Source: Rhizobium sp. 18055
Lineage (GTDB): Bacteria; Pseudomonadota; Alphaproteobacteria; Rhizobiales; Rhizobiaceae
DNA: 64,000 bases
NCBI RefSeq assembly: GCF_902706285.1
Contig: NZ_CACSKD010000008.1
Span: forward strand, 124,001 to 188,000
Reading direction: 5' to 3'
Shown here in pieces: positions 51,497 through 60,556 of this stretch (position 1 is the first letter of the stretch; each line of letters begins with the position of its first letter). The notes beneath the pieces are model-generated. The model did not search any database. It worked only from the letters and a program-made list of their open reading frames with translations, and was not told the DNA's origin. The translations under genes were made by a program, and so were the position numbers.

Positions 51497-51672
51497 GGCG
51501 GGAATGCCCGGACCGGATCGCATTTACGCGAACGGCACACGTGGGCGGCGCAGCGAAAACTGCCCGCCCATCCCTTGCCAAGCAAGCCGGCAAGACGATG
51601 ACCGCGCCGAGCACCACAGAGACTTCGAGATTTTCAAGCATTGGGACCAGGCCTGGCCAGAAAGTGTAACCT
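51497..51672 (+). other. Gap where fdhD is usually found
   Basis: In many alphaproteobacteria an fdhD (fdsC) sulfurtransferase gene lies between fdsA and fdsD. Here only 176 nt separate them, and no FdhD motif is visible in any frame. Either fdhD is elsewhere in the genome or it was deleted from this operon. Confidence 0.5.
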
Positions 51673-51933
51673 ATGTCGCATGATACGAATGACAAACTTG
51701 TCTACATGGCCAACCAGATCGCCGCCTTCTTCGAGTCCCAGCCGGCGGCTGGCGCGGCGCAGGGTGTTGCAACCCACATCAACAAATTCTGGGAACCACG
51801 GATGCGCCGCCAACTGTTCGAACTGTTGGAACGTGACGACAATGGCCTCAGCCCGCTGGTCAGGCAGGCGTCGTCGTTGATAAAAAAGCCTGCGCCGCCA
51901 ACCATGCCAGCGAATGTAGCTTTTCAACCCTGA
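51673..51933 (+). CDS. fdsD: Formate dehydrogenase delta subunit (86 aa)
   Basis: The small protein starts MSHDTNDKLVYMANQIAAFF and contains the FdsD signature HINKFWEPRMRRQLFELL. FdsD is needed for assembly or stability of the Fds complex and has no cofactor. It follows fdsA after an unusually long gap without fdhD. Confidence 0.88.
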   Translation: MSHDTNDKLVYMANQIAAFFESQPAAGAAQGVATHINKFWEPRMRRQLFELLERDDNGLSPLVRQASSLIKKPAPPTMPANVAFQP

Positions 51934-52020
51934 TCACGATGAGGGACCGGCGGCATCCTCGCCGCGGTCGTGAAACGTACACCGGTGGCAAGCGAACGAC
52001 CCGGTGAGCGTTCCCTCTCG

Positions 52021-53643
52021 TCATGAACCCGCCAGATGCTCGAACAGGCGGGCCACGGCTTCGGCCCCCGGGTCGATATGCCCCTCCAACTGCTTCGCAT
52101 TCAAGTAAGCGGCGCGCCCGACCTTTGCCCTTGCAAAACCGGCCGTCGCATTGGCCCCGAGGCGCGCAGCCTTTGCAGCTGCGGCGACCCCGTCTTCCAG
52201 CGCATCCAGAGCCGGCTCCAGTGCATCGATCATCGTCCGGTCACCGATGCCGGCTCCGCCTATCTCCTTCATGCGGGTGAGCCCTGCCTTGAAAGCATCT
52301 CGCATCGGCAATCCGCTGGAAGCACCGTCGCCGGTCGCGGCGAAGAAAATGGCGAGCAGGACACCCGATGAACCGCCCATGGTCTGGCTGAGTTCGAGGC
52401 CTATGGCCCGGTACAACTGCGTCTGATCAGACAATGGCAATCTGTCCATCGCCTTGATCAGCGCCCGTGCGGCACCGGCAAGCGTCGAGCCGGTGTCGCC
52501 ATCGCCAGATTTGGCATCCAATGCATTCAAATCCCGCTCCGCAGCAATCATGGTGTTACAGCAGCCAATCAGGAAATCGCGCGTAGGCTGGTGATCGGAG
52601 GGAAGCGGCGTGATCGGCTTCAAGCCGTCTGGCAGTTCCATCACCACAATCGGCTTGACGGCTGAAATGCCGGGCCAGGCCGGCGACGCAACCTTGTGAC
52701 GGAGCCTGTCCAGATCGATGTCCTCGACCGGGCAGAGAGAGATCGAAAAGCCGCGCATGTCGAGCGACGTCATCATCGGAGCCGGTCCAACGACATGGGA
52801 GATATACCGACCAGCTGCCGAATTCAGCAATTCATGCGTCAGCACGGACATCTCGAGAACAGACGTGCCACCGAGATTGTTGATCAATGCGACATGAGGC
52901 CCGTCCTTGAGGGTCCGTAGGAGTTTGGCAGCGACAGCGGCCATTGCCGTTCTGGCATCCGAGAACTCCACCTGTTCGATCCCCGCCTCGCCGTGGATGC
53001 CAAGGCCGAGCTCGGCCATGCCGGCAGGAATACGATGCTCTTTCGGCGACCCCGGGACGGTGCAGGTGTCCAGCGACATCCCGATGCTCCTGGTCGAGGC
53101 AACGACCCGCTTGGCGGCCGCGGTCACCGTTTCCAGGTCCCCGCCGGTTTCCGCAACAGCGCCGGCAATCTTGTGCACGAACAGGGTGCCGGCAACGCCG
53201 CGTGCCTGCGGCAGATCGGGCAAAGCGATATCGTCATCAACGATGACCATGCTGACATTCAAACCGAACGCCCTGGCACGCTCCGCCGCCAGACCAAAAT
53301 TCAACCGGTCGCCGGTATAGTTCTTCACGATGAGCAGGCAACCGGCGGGGCCGGTCACGGCAAGAATGCCGGCAAGAACAGCGTCCACGCTCGGAGAGGC
53401 AAAGACATCGCCGCACACGGCAGCCGTCAACATGCCGGCGCCGACAAACCCCGCATGCGCCGGCTCGTGCCCCGACCCGCCGCCGGACACCAGCGCCACT
53501 CTTGACTTGTCCCAATCGCTGCGGATCACGACGCGGATGTGCGGGTAGCCATCCAGTCGAGCGAGAGCACCACCGGAGGCTGCCAGCAGCCCATCAATCG
53601 CTTCGGTAACGACGTCTTCTTTTTTGTTGATGAATTGTGCCAT
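52021..53643 (-). CDS. Dihydroxyacetone kinase family protein, fused DhaK-DhaL (540 aa)
   Basis: The DhaK half (1-325) has GGGSGHEPAHAGFVG and GLGIHGEAGIE, whose His217 forms a hemiaminal with the keto-sugar. The DhaL half (355-540) has LDAKSGDGDTGSTLAG, with Asp376, Asp381 and Asp383 for Mg-ATP, and SSGVLLAIFFAA. Single-chain ATP-dependent enzymes of this kind phosphorylate dihydroxyacetone, glyceraldehyde or, in some members (LerK/DerK type), erythrulose. It is the last gene of the minus-strand ABC operon, so the imported polyol or sugar is probably converted to such a ketose by an enzyme encoded elsewhere. Confidence 0.88.
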   Translation of the reverse strand: MAQFINKKEDVVTEAIDGLLAASGGALARLDGYPHIRVVIRSDWDKSRVALVSGGGSGHEPAHAGFVGAGMLTAAVCGDVFASPSVDAVLAGILAVTGPAGCLLIVKNYTGDRLNFGLAAERARAFGLNVSMVIVDDDIALPDLPQARGVAGTLFVHKIAGAVAETGGDLETVTAAAKRVVASTRSIGMSLDTCTVPGSPKEHRIPAGMAELGLGIHGEAGIEQVEFSDARTAMAAVAAKLLRTLKDGPHVALINNLGGTSVLEMSVLTHELLNSAAGRYISHVVGPAPMMTSLDMRGFSISLCPVEDIDLDRLRHKVASPAWPGISAVKPIVVMELPDGLKPITPLPSDHQPTRDFLIGCCNTMIAAERDLNALDAKSGDGDTGSTLAGAARALIKAMDRLPLSDQTQLYRAIGLELSQTMGGSSGVLLAIFFAATGDGASSGLPMRDAFKAGLTRMKEIGGAGIGDRTMIDALEPALDALEDGVAAAAKAARLGANATAGFARAKVGRAAYLNAKQLEGHIDPGAEAVARLFEHLAGS

Positions 53644-53653
53644 TGGTCGCTCC

Positions 53654-54649
53654 CTAGGTTAGCCGCATGCCGTCCGCATCGAAGTAGAGCGGTCTGTCCG
53701 GCTGAATTTTCACGATATCGCCGTTTCGTAGCTCCGTATGAGCGCCTGTTACGGTGATAAGGTCATGGTTTCTGAACGAGAGATGGAGACGCGTCTGGTC
53801 GCCCAGATGTTCCACACGCTTGACAAAACTATCCTCCCCCAGCCCCTGGGCAATGTGCTCGGGTCTGAGCCCGATTGTGACCGCTCCGCGCGGCGCACTC
53901 GGGAATATATCGGCGGGCAGGAAGTTGATGCGCGGTTGGCCAAGCCGCGTTGCCGCATAGGTACTGACCGGATTTTCGTAGATTTCACGCGGCGAACCGA
54001 ACTGCACCAGCCTGCCGTGGTGCAAAACACCGACATGCGTGGCCATTGTCATTGCCTCGGTCTGGTCATGTGTCACATAGAGCAACGTGGCGCCGGAATT
54101 GGCCTGGATGCTTTTCAATTCGATGCGCAGATCCGCACGCAGCTTCGCATCCAGCGAACTCAGGGGCTCGTCCATGAGGTAGATCTGGGGATTCCTGACC
54201 AGAGCACGCCCGATGGAAACGCGCTGCATCTCGCCCCCTGACAAGGCCGTCGCCTTGTTGTCCAGCTTGTGGGAAATCTGCAGGATCTCCGCGATCGCGT
54301 TTACCTTACGCTCGATTTCAGCTGGTGGCGTCTTCAGCAGTGGTGATTTCAACGGAAATGCCAGGTTCTGGCGAACCGTCAGGTGCGGATAAAGCGAGTA
54401 TTGCTGAAACACCATCGCGACGTTTCTTTGTGCAGGCGTCAGGCCGCGCATCGGCTGACCGCCGATATAGACCTCGCCGCTATCAGGATGATCGAGACCG
54501 GACACCATCCGCAACGTCGTGGTCTTGCCGGCGCCGGTCGGGCCCAGAAGAACAACGAACGATCCGTCAGGAACCGTCATCGACACCTTATCCAGCGCCA
54601 GGTGAGCGCCGAACCTCTTGGTCACATCTTTGAGGACGATCTCAGCCAT
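53654..54649 (-). CDS. Sugar/polyol ABC transporter ATP-binding protein (331 aa), second of two
   Basis: CUT1-type ATPase: Walker A LLGPTGAGKTTTLRMVSGLD, signature LSGGEMQRVSIGRALV, Walker B IYLMDEPLSSLDAKLRADL, and a C-terminal TOBE/regulatory domain (about 240-331). Its start overlaps the preceding ATPase gene by 8 nt. Glycerol-type importers of rhizobia (GlpST) also have two separate ATPases, which fits the gene order here. Confidence 0.88.
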   Translation of the reverse strand: MAEIVLKDVTKRFGAHLALDKVSMTVPDGSFVVLLGPTGAGKTTTLRMVSGLDHPDSGEVYIGGQPMRGLTPAQRNVAMVFQQYSLYPHLTVRQNLAFPLKSPLLKTPPAEIERKVNAIAEILQISHKLDNKATALSGGEMQRVSIGRALVRNPQIYLMDEPLSSLDAKLRADLRIELKSIQANSGATLLYVTHDQTEAMTMATHVGVLHHGRLVQFGSPREIYENPVSTYAATRLGQPRINFLPADIFPSAPRGAVTIGLRPEHIAQGLGEDSFVKRVEHLGDQTRLHLSFRNHDLITVTGAHTELRNGDIVKIQPDRPLYFDADGMRLT

Positions 54650-55739
54650 TTTGCAGCACCCCCTCGTTTGCTTCCGACAGAAGCGCCCGCCCCTTCTCCT
54701 CGGTGAATAGCGTCAACGTGCGCCGATCGAATTCCAGGCCGATCGTTTCGCCCGGATTGATCAGCTGACTGGAGGCAAGCCGAGCCTTCACGTCCCCATT
54801 GGGTGTTGTCAGTGTCACAATCTGCGTCGTGCCGAGATATTCGGTGGCGATCACCCGGCCCCGGTAGTGCGAAGCATCAGAGAAATGGATGTTCTCGGGG
54901 CGAACGCCAAGCGTGAGTTTGCCCTTGGCGCCTTGGCGCGAGATCGGGATATCAACCCTCTTTCCCGGCAAATCGATGCAGTTTGCGCCAATGCCGACCA
55001 TGCCCTCGAATTCCAGAAAATTCATGGCTGGCGAACCGATGAACTTGGCGACGAACTTGGTCGCAGGCCAGTCATAGATCTGCTGCGGCTTGCCGAACTG
55101 CTCGACGACGCCATGGTTCATCACCACGATCTTGTCTCCCATCTGCATGGCTTCGAGCTGATCATGCGTCACATAGACCGTTGTCGCCCCCATCCGGTCG
55201 TGCAGGGCTCGCAGTTCCTCCGCCATATGCTCGCGGAACTCGGCATCCAGCGCGCCGAGCGGCTCATCCATCAGAAACGCCTTGGGGCGGCGGACGATCG
55301 CCCGGCCGAGCGCCACCCGCTGCCGGTCGCCCCCCGACAGCCCGCCGACGGGCTTGTCGATGATGTCTTCGATCTTCAGTATCCGCGCCACCTCTGCCAC
55401 GCGCGCCTTGACCTCCGCCCTTGGCACACCTTGGCTGAACAACGGATAGGAGATGTTCCTGCGGACATTCATGTGTGGGTAGAGCGCGAACATCTGAAAC
55501 ACGAAAGCAATGTCCCGCTGGCTTGCGGGTTTCATTCCGACCTCTTCGCCATCGATGTAGATCTCGCCACTCGTCGGCAGCTCGAGGCCTGCCATCATGC
55601 GCAGTGTGGTGGTTTTGCCGCAGCCCGACGGGCCGAGAAGCATGAAGAACTCGCCGTCTTCGACGGTGAATGTGGAAGACTGGACTGCCGTAAAGCTTCC
55701 GAACTCCTTGCGCACATTTTCAATTCTGATTTGCGCCAT
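54642..55739 (-). CDS. Sugar/polyol ABC transporter ATP-binding protein (365 aa), first of two
   Basis: Walker A LLGPSGCGKTTTLRMMAGLE, signature variant LSGGDRQRVALGRAIV (Gly-Asp-Arg instead of Gly-Gln-Gln), Walker B AFLMDEPLGALDAEFREHM, H-loop VYVTHDQLEA; the C-terminal TOBE part is from about 240. It presumably pairs with the 53654-54649 ATPase as a heterodimer. Confidence 0.88.
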   Translation of the reverse strand: MAQIRIENVRKEFGSFTAVQSSTFTVEDGEFFMLLGPSGCGKTTTLRMMAGLELPTSGEIYIDGEEVGMKPASQRDIAFVFQMFALYPHMNVRRNISYPLFSQGVPRAEVKARVAEVARILKIEDIIDKPVGGLSGGDRQRVALGRAIVRRPKAFLMDEPLGALDAEFREHMAEELRALHDRMGATTVYVTHDQLEAMQMGDKIVVMNHGVVEQFGKPQQIYDWPATKFVAKFIGSPAMNFLEFEGMVGIGANCIDLPGKRVDIPISRQGAKGKLTLGVRPENIHFSDASHYRGRVIATEYLGTTQIVTLTTPNGDVKARLASSQLINPGETIGLEFDRRTLTLFTEEKGRALLSEANEGVLQNG

Positions 55740-55742
55740 GGA

Positions 55743-55931
55743 TCACTCCGGAAAGTGGCTTACGATGATGAACATCACAGTCCCGACAAGGGTGACGATG
55801 AACGAGTAGGAAAACATCCAGAGCGCAAATGGCTGCATCAGCATCACCACACCTGCGGCAATGAGAATGGAGGCGACCAGCTCCCACTGACTGCGCCGAA
55901 ACCGGCGCAATCCGTTGAAAAAGATATTCAT
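55743..55931 (-). CDS. Small two-span membrane protein within the ABC operon (62 aa)
   Basis: MNIFFNGLRRFRRSQWELVA is followed by two hydrophobic segments (SILIAAGVVMLMQPFALWMF; SFIVTLVGTVMFIIVSHF). Its ATG overlaps the permease stop by 4 nt, and the ATPase gene follows within 4 nt, so it is certainly translated with the transporter. It resembles in size and place the small membrane protein genes found in rhizobial glycerol/polyol importers, but no function is established from sequence. Confidence 0.72.
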   Translation of the reverse strand: MNIFFNGLRRFRRSQWELVASILIAAGVVMLMQPFALWMFSYSFIVTLVGTVMFIIVSHFPE

Positions 55932-56869
55932 TTTCGAACTGCTCCGAACGTAATGCCACGCAGCAAATGCTTGCGCAGGACAATGGTGAAAACCATGACA
56001 GGAACAAGGAATAGCGTTGCACCGGCGGCGACCGCCGGCCAGTCCTGGCCGGCAACGCCAATGATCGTGGGGATGAAGGGCGGGGCGGTTTGCGCCGTGC
56101 CTGACGTCAGAAGAACAGCGAATGCATATTCGTTCCAGGCAAAGATCAGACAGAAGATGGCTGTCGAGGCGATGCCGGTGGCGGCCTGCGGCAGTACGAC
56201 CTTGTAGAATGCCTGGAACCGGGTGTAGCCGTCGATCAGCGCTGCCTCTTCATATTCGACGGGTATCTCGTCGATGAAGCCTTTCAAGAGCCAGACCGAC
56301 AGCGAGAGGTTGACGGCGGTATAGAGCAGGATCATGCCGGCATGCGTGTCGCTCAGACCCAGCTGACGGAACATCAGGAAGATCGGGATGGCAACGGCAA
56401 TCGGCGGCATCATCCGGGTCGAGAGGATGAAGAACAGCAGGTCATCCTTCAGCGGAACCTTGAAACGCGAGAAGGCATAAGCCGCAGCCGTTCCGAGCAC
56501 GATGCAGAGCACCGTCGAGCCGAACCCGATAATCACCGAATTGGTGAACCGCTCTCCAAACCTCGATGCACCGGCAATGACCAGGCCGTCCTTGCGCACC
56601 AGGCGCTCATACCAGGTCTTCGGCTCGCCCAATTGCTGGAGGGTCTCGTCGGAGACGCGTGTGCGGGTGGTGAAGAGGTTGACATAGCCTTCCAGCGTCG
56701 GCTGGAAAACGACCTTGGGCGGATAGGCGATGGCATCGGACGGCGATTTGAAGCCGGTGGCGATGATCCAGATGAGCGGCAGGATGGTGATCACCGCATA
56801 GAGCACCACCAGAATACCAGCGAACCATTTCTGGCGGGCAGACGGCTCTGTAACGGAATAGCTGCTCAT
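55928..56869 (-). CDS. Sugar/polyol ABC transporter permease, MalG type (313 aa)
   Basis: Start at 56869 (MSSYSVTEPSARQKWF), overlapping the stop of the partner permease gene. Six spans are predicted by hydrophobicity, with the EAA loop PVEYEEAALIDGYTRFQAFYKVVLP. An unusual hydrophilic insert after the first span (residues about 55-95) is seen also in glycerol-type permeases. Confidence 0.88.
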   Translation of the reverse strand: MSSYSVTEPSARQKWFAGILVVLYAVITILPLIWIIATGFKSPSDAIAYPPKVVFQPTLEGYVNLFTTRTRVSDETLQQLGEPKTWYERLVRKDGLVIAGASRFGERFTNSVIIGFGSTVLCIVLGTAAAYAFSRFKVPLKDDLLFFILSTRMMPPIAVAIPIFLMFRQLGLSDTHAGMILLYTAVNLSLSVWLLKGFIDEIPVEYEEAALIDGYTRFQAFYKVVLPQAATGIASTAIFCLIFAWNEYAFAVLLTSGTAQTAPPFIPTIIGVAGQDWPAVAAGATLFLVPVMVFTIVLRKHLLRGITFGAVRK

Positions 56870-57813
56870 CGCTGTTTGACCTTGTTCAGCGCTTTGACAT
56901 AGATCGACGCGAGACCGAAGACGGTGACGAACAGGATGACGGCGTAAGCCGAGGCGTAACCGGTGCGCCATTTCTCGAATGCTTCACGCTTGAGATTGAT
57001 CGAGGTGAGTTCGGTTATGGAGCCGGGACCGCCGCCGGTCAGTTGCACCACCAGGTCGAACATCTTGAAGTTCTCGATACCGCGAAACAGGATTGCCAGC
57101 ATGAGGAACGGCAGCACCAAAGGGATGGTGATCGTCCAGAACTGACGCCATTTGCTGGCGCGGTCGCACTCGGCCGCCTCGTAGATGCTCTCAGGAATGG
57201 AGCGCAGGCCAGCGAGGCAGATCAGCATGACGAAGGGCGTCCACATCCACGTATCGACGATGACGATGGCCCATGGCGCCAGATTGACGCTGCCGATCAT
57301 CGAGAAGCTGGACGGATCAATTCCGGTCAGGAAGCCGACCGCATAGTTGAACAGCCCGATCTGCGGCTGATACAGAAAAGTCCAGAAATTACCGACCACG
57401 GCAGGGCTCAGCATCATCGGCAGCACGATGATGGTCGTCCACATGTCATTGCCGCGGAACTTCTTGTTGATGAGATAGGCCAGCGAAAAGCCGATCAGCA
57501 CCTGCAGGACAATCGTCCAGATCAGGAAATGGGCCGTGGCCTGCATCGTCAGCCAGATATCGCCGTCCGTCAGGATTCGCTTGTAGTTCTGCAGGCCGAT
57601 AAACTCGACCTCGGCATTCGGACGATTGACGCGAAAATTGGTGAAGCTCAGCCGGATCGTCCAGATCAACGGGAAGATGTTGACGGCGAGCAGCAAGACG
57701 ATCGACGGTGCAACGAAAAGCCAGGCGATCGAGCGATCGGATAGCCCTCTTATGCGCCTGGCGACCGTCGGCGGCGTCGCCCGCGCGACGCGATCCATCG
57801 GTGTATCGGACAT
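56866..57813 (-). CDS. Sugar/polyol ABC transporter permease, MalF type (315 aa)
   Basis: Starts MSDTPMDRVARATPPTVARR with a basic cytoplasmic tail, then the first span WLFVAPSIVLLLAVNIFPLIW and the EAA loop ESIYEAAECDRASKWRQFWTITIP. It is the heteromeric partner of the MalG-type permease. Confidence 0.88.
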   Translation of the reverse strand: MSDTPMDRVARATPPTVARRIRGLSDRSIAWLFVAPSIVLLLAVNIFPLIWTIRLSFTNFRVNRPNAEVEFIGLQNYKRILTDGDIWLTMQATAHFLIWTIVLQVLIGFSLAYLINKKFRGNDMWTTIIVLPMMLSPAVVGNFWTFLYQPQIGLFNYAVGFLTGIDPSSFSMIGSVNLAPWAIVIVDTWMWTPFVMLICLAGLRSIPESIYEAAECDRASKWRQFWTITIPLVLPFLMLAILFRGIENFKMFDLVVQLTGGGPGSITELTSINLKREAFEKWRTGYASAYAVILFVTVFGLASIYVKALNKVKQR

Positions 57814-57906
57814 GATACCCCCTACGATATGTTGGATGAATGGCAGGGCCGGAGACGTTCCAGCGGCCCTGCACTTTCCCTGCCTTGCACCGCTGGACGG
57901 GCCGGC

Positions 57907-59241
57907 TCAGTACTTGCCGTCGTCTTCGAAGACAGCGGTCCAATCCTTCACCAGACCATCCAGCGCCTGCTTGGAGGTGCCCTGGCCGGCAATCACATAG
58001 TCGTGGAAGCGCTTCTGTGATGCCTGCAGCAGCGACGCGTAGGACGGCTCGGCCCAGAAATCCTTCACGATCGCCATGGAATCGAGGAAGGTCTGCGCAT
58101 AGGGCTGGCTGGTCGCAAAGCCCGGATCTTCGACCACAGCGCGCAAGGCAGAGTAGCCTCCAAGCTTCCACCACTTGGCCTGGATCTCCGGCTGGGCAAA
58201 CCACTTGATATATTCGAGTGCTGCAGCCTGCTTTCCGGAAGAGGATACGACCGAAATACCCTGACCGCCGAGCTGGGCGAATTGCTTGCCCCCCGGTCCG
58301 GCAGGATTGGCGAAGTAGCCCGACTTTTCACCACCCACCTTGGCATCAGCGTGAATGCCTGGCCAGATGAAGGCGAAGTTCATCTGAAGCGCGACCTGGC
58401 CTGATTTATAGGCATCGACATTTTCTGACATATAGGCGTCGGAAGAGCCGGGCGGCGTGCAGCAGTCGTAGAGCGCCTTGTAAAATTCCAGGCCGGCAAC
58501 GGCATCGGGCGAATTCACGAAGCCTTCCAGCTCATAGGGCTTCTCCGGATTCTGGTATTGGAAGCCATAGCTGTACAACACATCCATGGCACCCATCGTG
58601 ATGCCCTCCGAGCCACGCTCGGTATAGATCGCAGCACCGTAAACGGTGGTGCCGTCAATCTGGCGCCCCTGGAAGAACGCGGCGATATCCTTCAGTTCCG
58701 CAAAGGTCTTCGGGACGGCAAGATCACGACCATACTTCTTCTTGAATTCCGCCTGCAGTTCCGGACGGGCAAACCAGTCCTTGCGATAGGTCCAGCCGAC
58801 CACGTCGCCAAAGGCTGGAAGCGCCCAGTAGTTCGGCGTGTTCTTCGGCCACTCCGAATAACCTGTCACGGTTGCCGGAATGAAGTCGCTCATCTTGATG
58901 CCTTCCTTGTCGAAGAAATCGTTGAGCTTGACGTACTGGGCATTTTCCGCGGCACCGCCGATCCACTGGCTGTCACCGATCATCAAGTCACAAAGCTTGC
59001 CACCTGAGTTAAGCTCATTGAGCATGCGGTCGGCAAAGTTGGGCCAAGGCACAAATTCAAACTTCATCTTGTGGCCGGACTTCGCCTCGAAATCCTTGCT
59101 GAGCTCGACGAGAGCGTTTGCCGGATCCCATGCGGCCCAGCACAGCGTCAAGTCGTCAGCGCGCGCTGACGTCCCGCCGACTGCGGCAGCGCCCAGAAGG
59201 GCTCCAGCGGCAACCACAGAATTCAATAGCTTGCATTGCAT
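57907..59241 (-). CDS. Sugar/polyol ABC transporter substrate-binding protein (444 aa)
   Basis: Start at 59241, giving a Sec signal peptide (MQCKLLNSVVAAGALLGAAA... cleavage after SARA); the open frame upstream to 59475 crosses the operators and is not native. MalE-like fold: LTLCWAAWDPANALVELSKD, LCDLMIGDSQWIGGAAENAQ and FAELKDIAAFFQGRQIDGTT. First gene of the six-gene importer and kinase operon, divergent from the LacI regulator. The ligand is unknown; a polyol or short sugar is suggested by the downstream DhaK-family kinase. Confidence 0.88.
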   Translation of the reverse strand: MQCKLLNSVVAAGALLGAAAVGGTSARADDLTLCWAAWDPANALVELSKDFEAKSGHKMKFEFVPWPNFADRMLNELNSGGKLCDLMIGDSQWIGGAAENAQYVKLNDFFDKEGIKMSDFIPATVTGYSEWPKNTPNYWALPAFGDVVGWTYRKDWFARPELQAEFKKKYGRDLAVPKTFAELKDIAAFFQGRQIDGTTVYGAAIYTERGSEGITMGAMDVLYSYGFQYQNPEKPYELEGFVNSPDAVAGLEFYKALYDCCTPPGSSDAYMSENVDAYKSGQVALQMNFAFIWPGIHADAKVGGEKSGYFANPAGPGGKQFAQLGGQGISVVSSSGKQAAALEYIKWFAQPEIQAKWWKLGGYSALRAVVEDPGFATSQPYAQTFLDSMAIVKDFWAEPSYASLLQASQKRFHDYVIAGQGTSKQALDGLVKDWTAVFEDDGKY

Positions 59242-59416
59242 GACAGCATACCTCCCTTTGTGCCGCCCGACCTCCATCGGGAAACAGACCATGCCCAATG
59301 GGCAAACAGGACAGACGGAAACGGCGGACTGTCGCAGATCCTCCTGCCCTCTCGAACAACAATGCCCTCCACCGACCGCAATCGGACCCACAGCAATTGA
59401 TGCTGTGATATTAATA

Positions 59417-59464
59417 ATTGAGGTGCGCACCTCAATGCAAGCGATTTCTGAGGTGCGCGCCTCA
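59417..59464. promoter_or_regulatory. Two LacI-type operators between the importer operon and lacI-type gene
   Basis: O1 is a perfect 20-bp palindrome centred at 59426 (half-site ATTGAGGTGC). O2 (TGAGGTGCGCGCCTCA, 59449-59464) is the same sequence with one mismatch, centred 30 bp away, about three helical turns. The CpG-centred symmetry is typical of LacI/GalR sites. They lie 180 bp before the binding-protein gene and 70 bp before the regulator. Confidence 0.75.
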
Positions 59465-59533
59465 ATTTCTTGCATTTTGTATGATTCTGTTGGAGAAGTT
59501 CGACGAACACGATTTTTGAAGGACTGAAATCCG

Positions 59534-60556
59534 ATGCGGCCAACTGCGAAGGATCTTGCCGAAGCAGCAGGCGTAAGCCTTGCGACGGTCGATCGCGTGC
59601 TGAACGACCGCGCTTATGTCAGCAAGAAAGCCGTCCGGAAGGTCAACGAGGCAATTGAGCGAATAGGCTTCTCAAAAAACCCCGCCGCCGTGAATTTGGC
59701 GCGCAGCAAGACATACCGATTTCTGTTTGTGCTGCCCAATACCGGAGACGAATACCTGATTGAACTCCTGCAACGCGTCGCCGAAGCCAAGGACGCGCTC
59801 CAGTCTGACCTCACCGTTGTCGAGGTCGCACAAATTCCGATCAGCGATCCCCATTTTGTCGCAAAATATCTGACGTCAATCGACGGACACATGATGGATG
59901 GCGTTGCCATCATGGCTCCAGAGTCACCCCAGGTACGTGATGCGATGGCCAGACTGCTGGAACGCGGCATCAAGGTCGTCCAGTTCCTGTCCGGACAGGA
60001 AAAGCTGGAACATGCAGACTTTGTCGGCATCGACAATCTCGCTGCCGGTGCCACGGCCGGAAAGATTATAGGCCGGTTCCTGCACCGCGAGCCCGGCAAG
60101 ATCATGGTCGTGGCTGAAACCATGATGGCGCAGGACAGCATCGAGCGCCGACTGGGCTTCGACAGCATCATCAACAGCCAGTTTCCGCATCTGCAGGGTC
60201 TGCCGTCGCTGGAGACCTATGGCGACGAGAGGCGGGCACAGGCGATCATCCAGCGGACACTGGAAAACAATTCAGAGATCAACGCCGTCTATGTTCTCAG
60301 CGCGGAAGCGAGGACGCCAGTGTCGGCGATTGCTCAAAGCGCAGGTCCGCGCAAACTGACCGTCATCGTGCACGAACGCACGCCCTTCACGGAGCAGGCC
60401 CTGCGCAGCGAGCAGATCGATGCGATCATCGCGCAAGACCCGGGGCACGCGGTGCGCAGCGCGATACGCATCATGAGGGCGCGCACGGATCTGCGCGAGC
60501 CCATTGCCTCCCAGGAGAAAATCCGCATCGAGGTTTTGCTGAAAGAGAACCTCTAA
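59534..60556 (+). CDS. LacI-family regulator (340 aa)
   Basis: The LacI HTH and hinge: MRPTAKDLAEAAGVSLATVDRV in the recognition unit and NEAIERIGFSKNPAAVNLAR in the hinge region (residues 1-60). The periplasmic-binding-like effector domain follows (FLFVLPNTGDEYLIELLQ, DGVAIMAPESPQVRDAMA). Divergent from the polyol importer operon with two strong operators between, so it is the probable repressor, released by the imported sugar or its phosphate. Confidence 0.88.
   Translation: MRPTAKDLAEAAGVSLATVDRVLNDRAYVSKKAVRKVNEAIERIGFSKNPAAVNLARSKTYRFLFVLPNTGDEYLIELLQRVAEAKDALQSDLTVVEVAQIPISDPHFVAKYLTSIDGHMMDGVAIMAPESPQVRDAMARLLERGIKVVQFLSGQEKLEHADFVGIDNLAAGATAGKIIGRFLHREPGKIMVVAETMMAQDSIERRLGFDSIINSQFPHLQGLPSLETYGDERRAQAIIQRTLENNSEINAVYVLSAEARTPVSAIAQSAGPRKLTVIVHERTPFTEQALRSEQIDAIIAQDPGHAVRSAIRIMRARTDLREPIASQEKIRIEVLLKENL

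Noticed and set aside
51497..51672. Remnant of fdhD between fdsA and fdsD
   Set aside because: No FdhD motif could be seen in any frame, so only the absence is reported.
54867..56207. 446-codon plus-strand frame opposite the ABC ATPase and permease genes
   Set aside because: Arg/His-rich antisense composition; the opposite-strand ABC motifs are unambiguous.
59242..59475. N-terminal extension of the polyol binding protein
   Set aside because: It translates the LacI operators; the start at 59241 gives a proper signal peptide.
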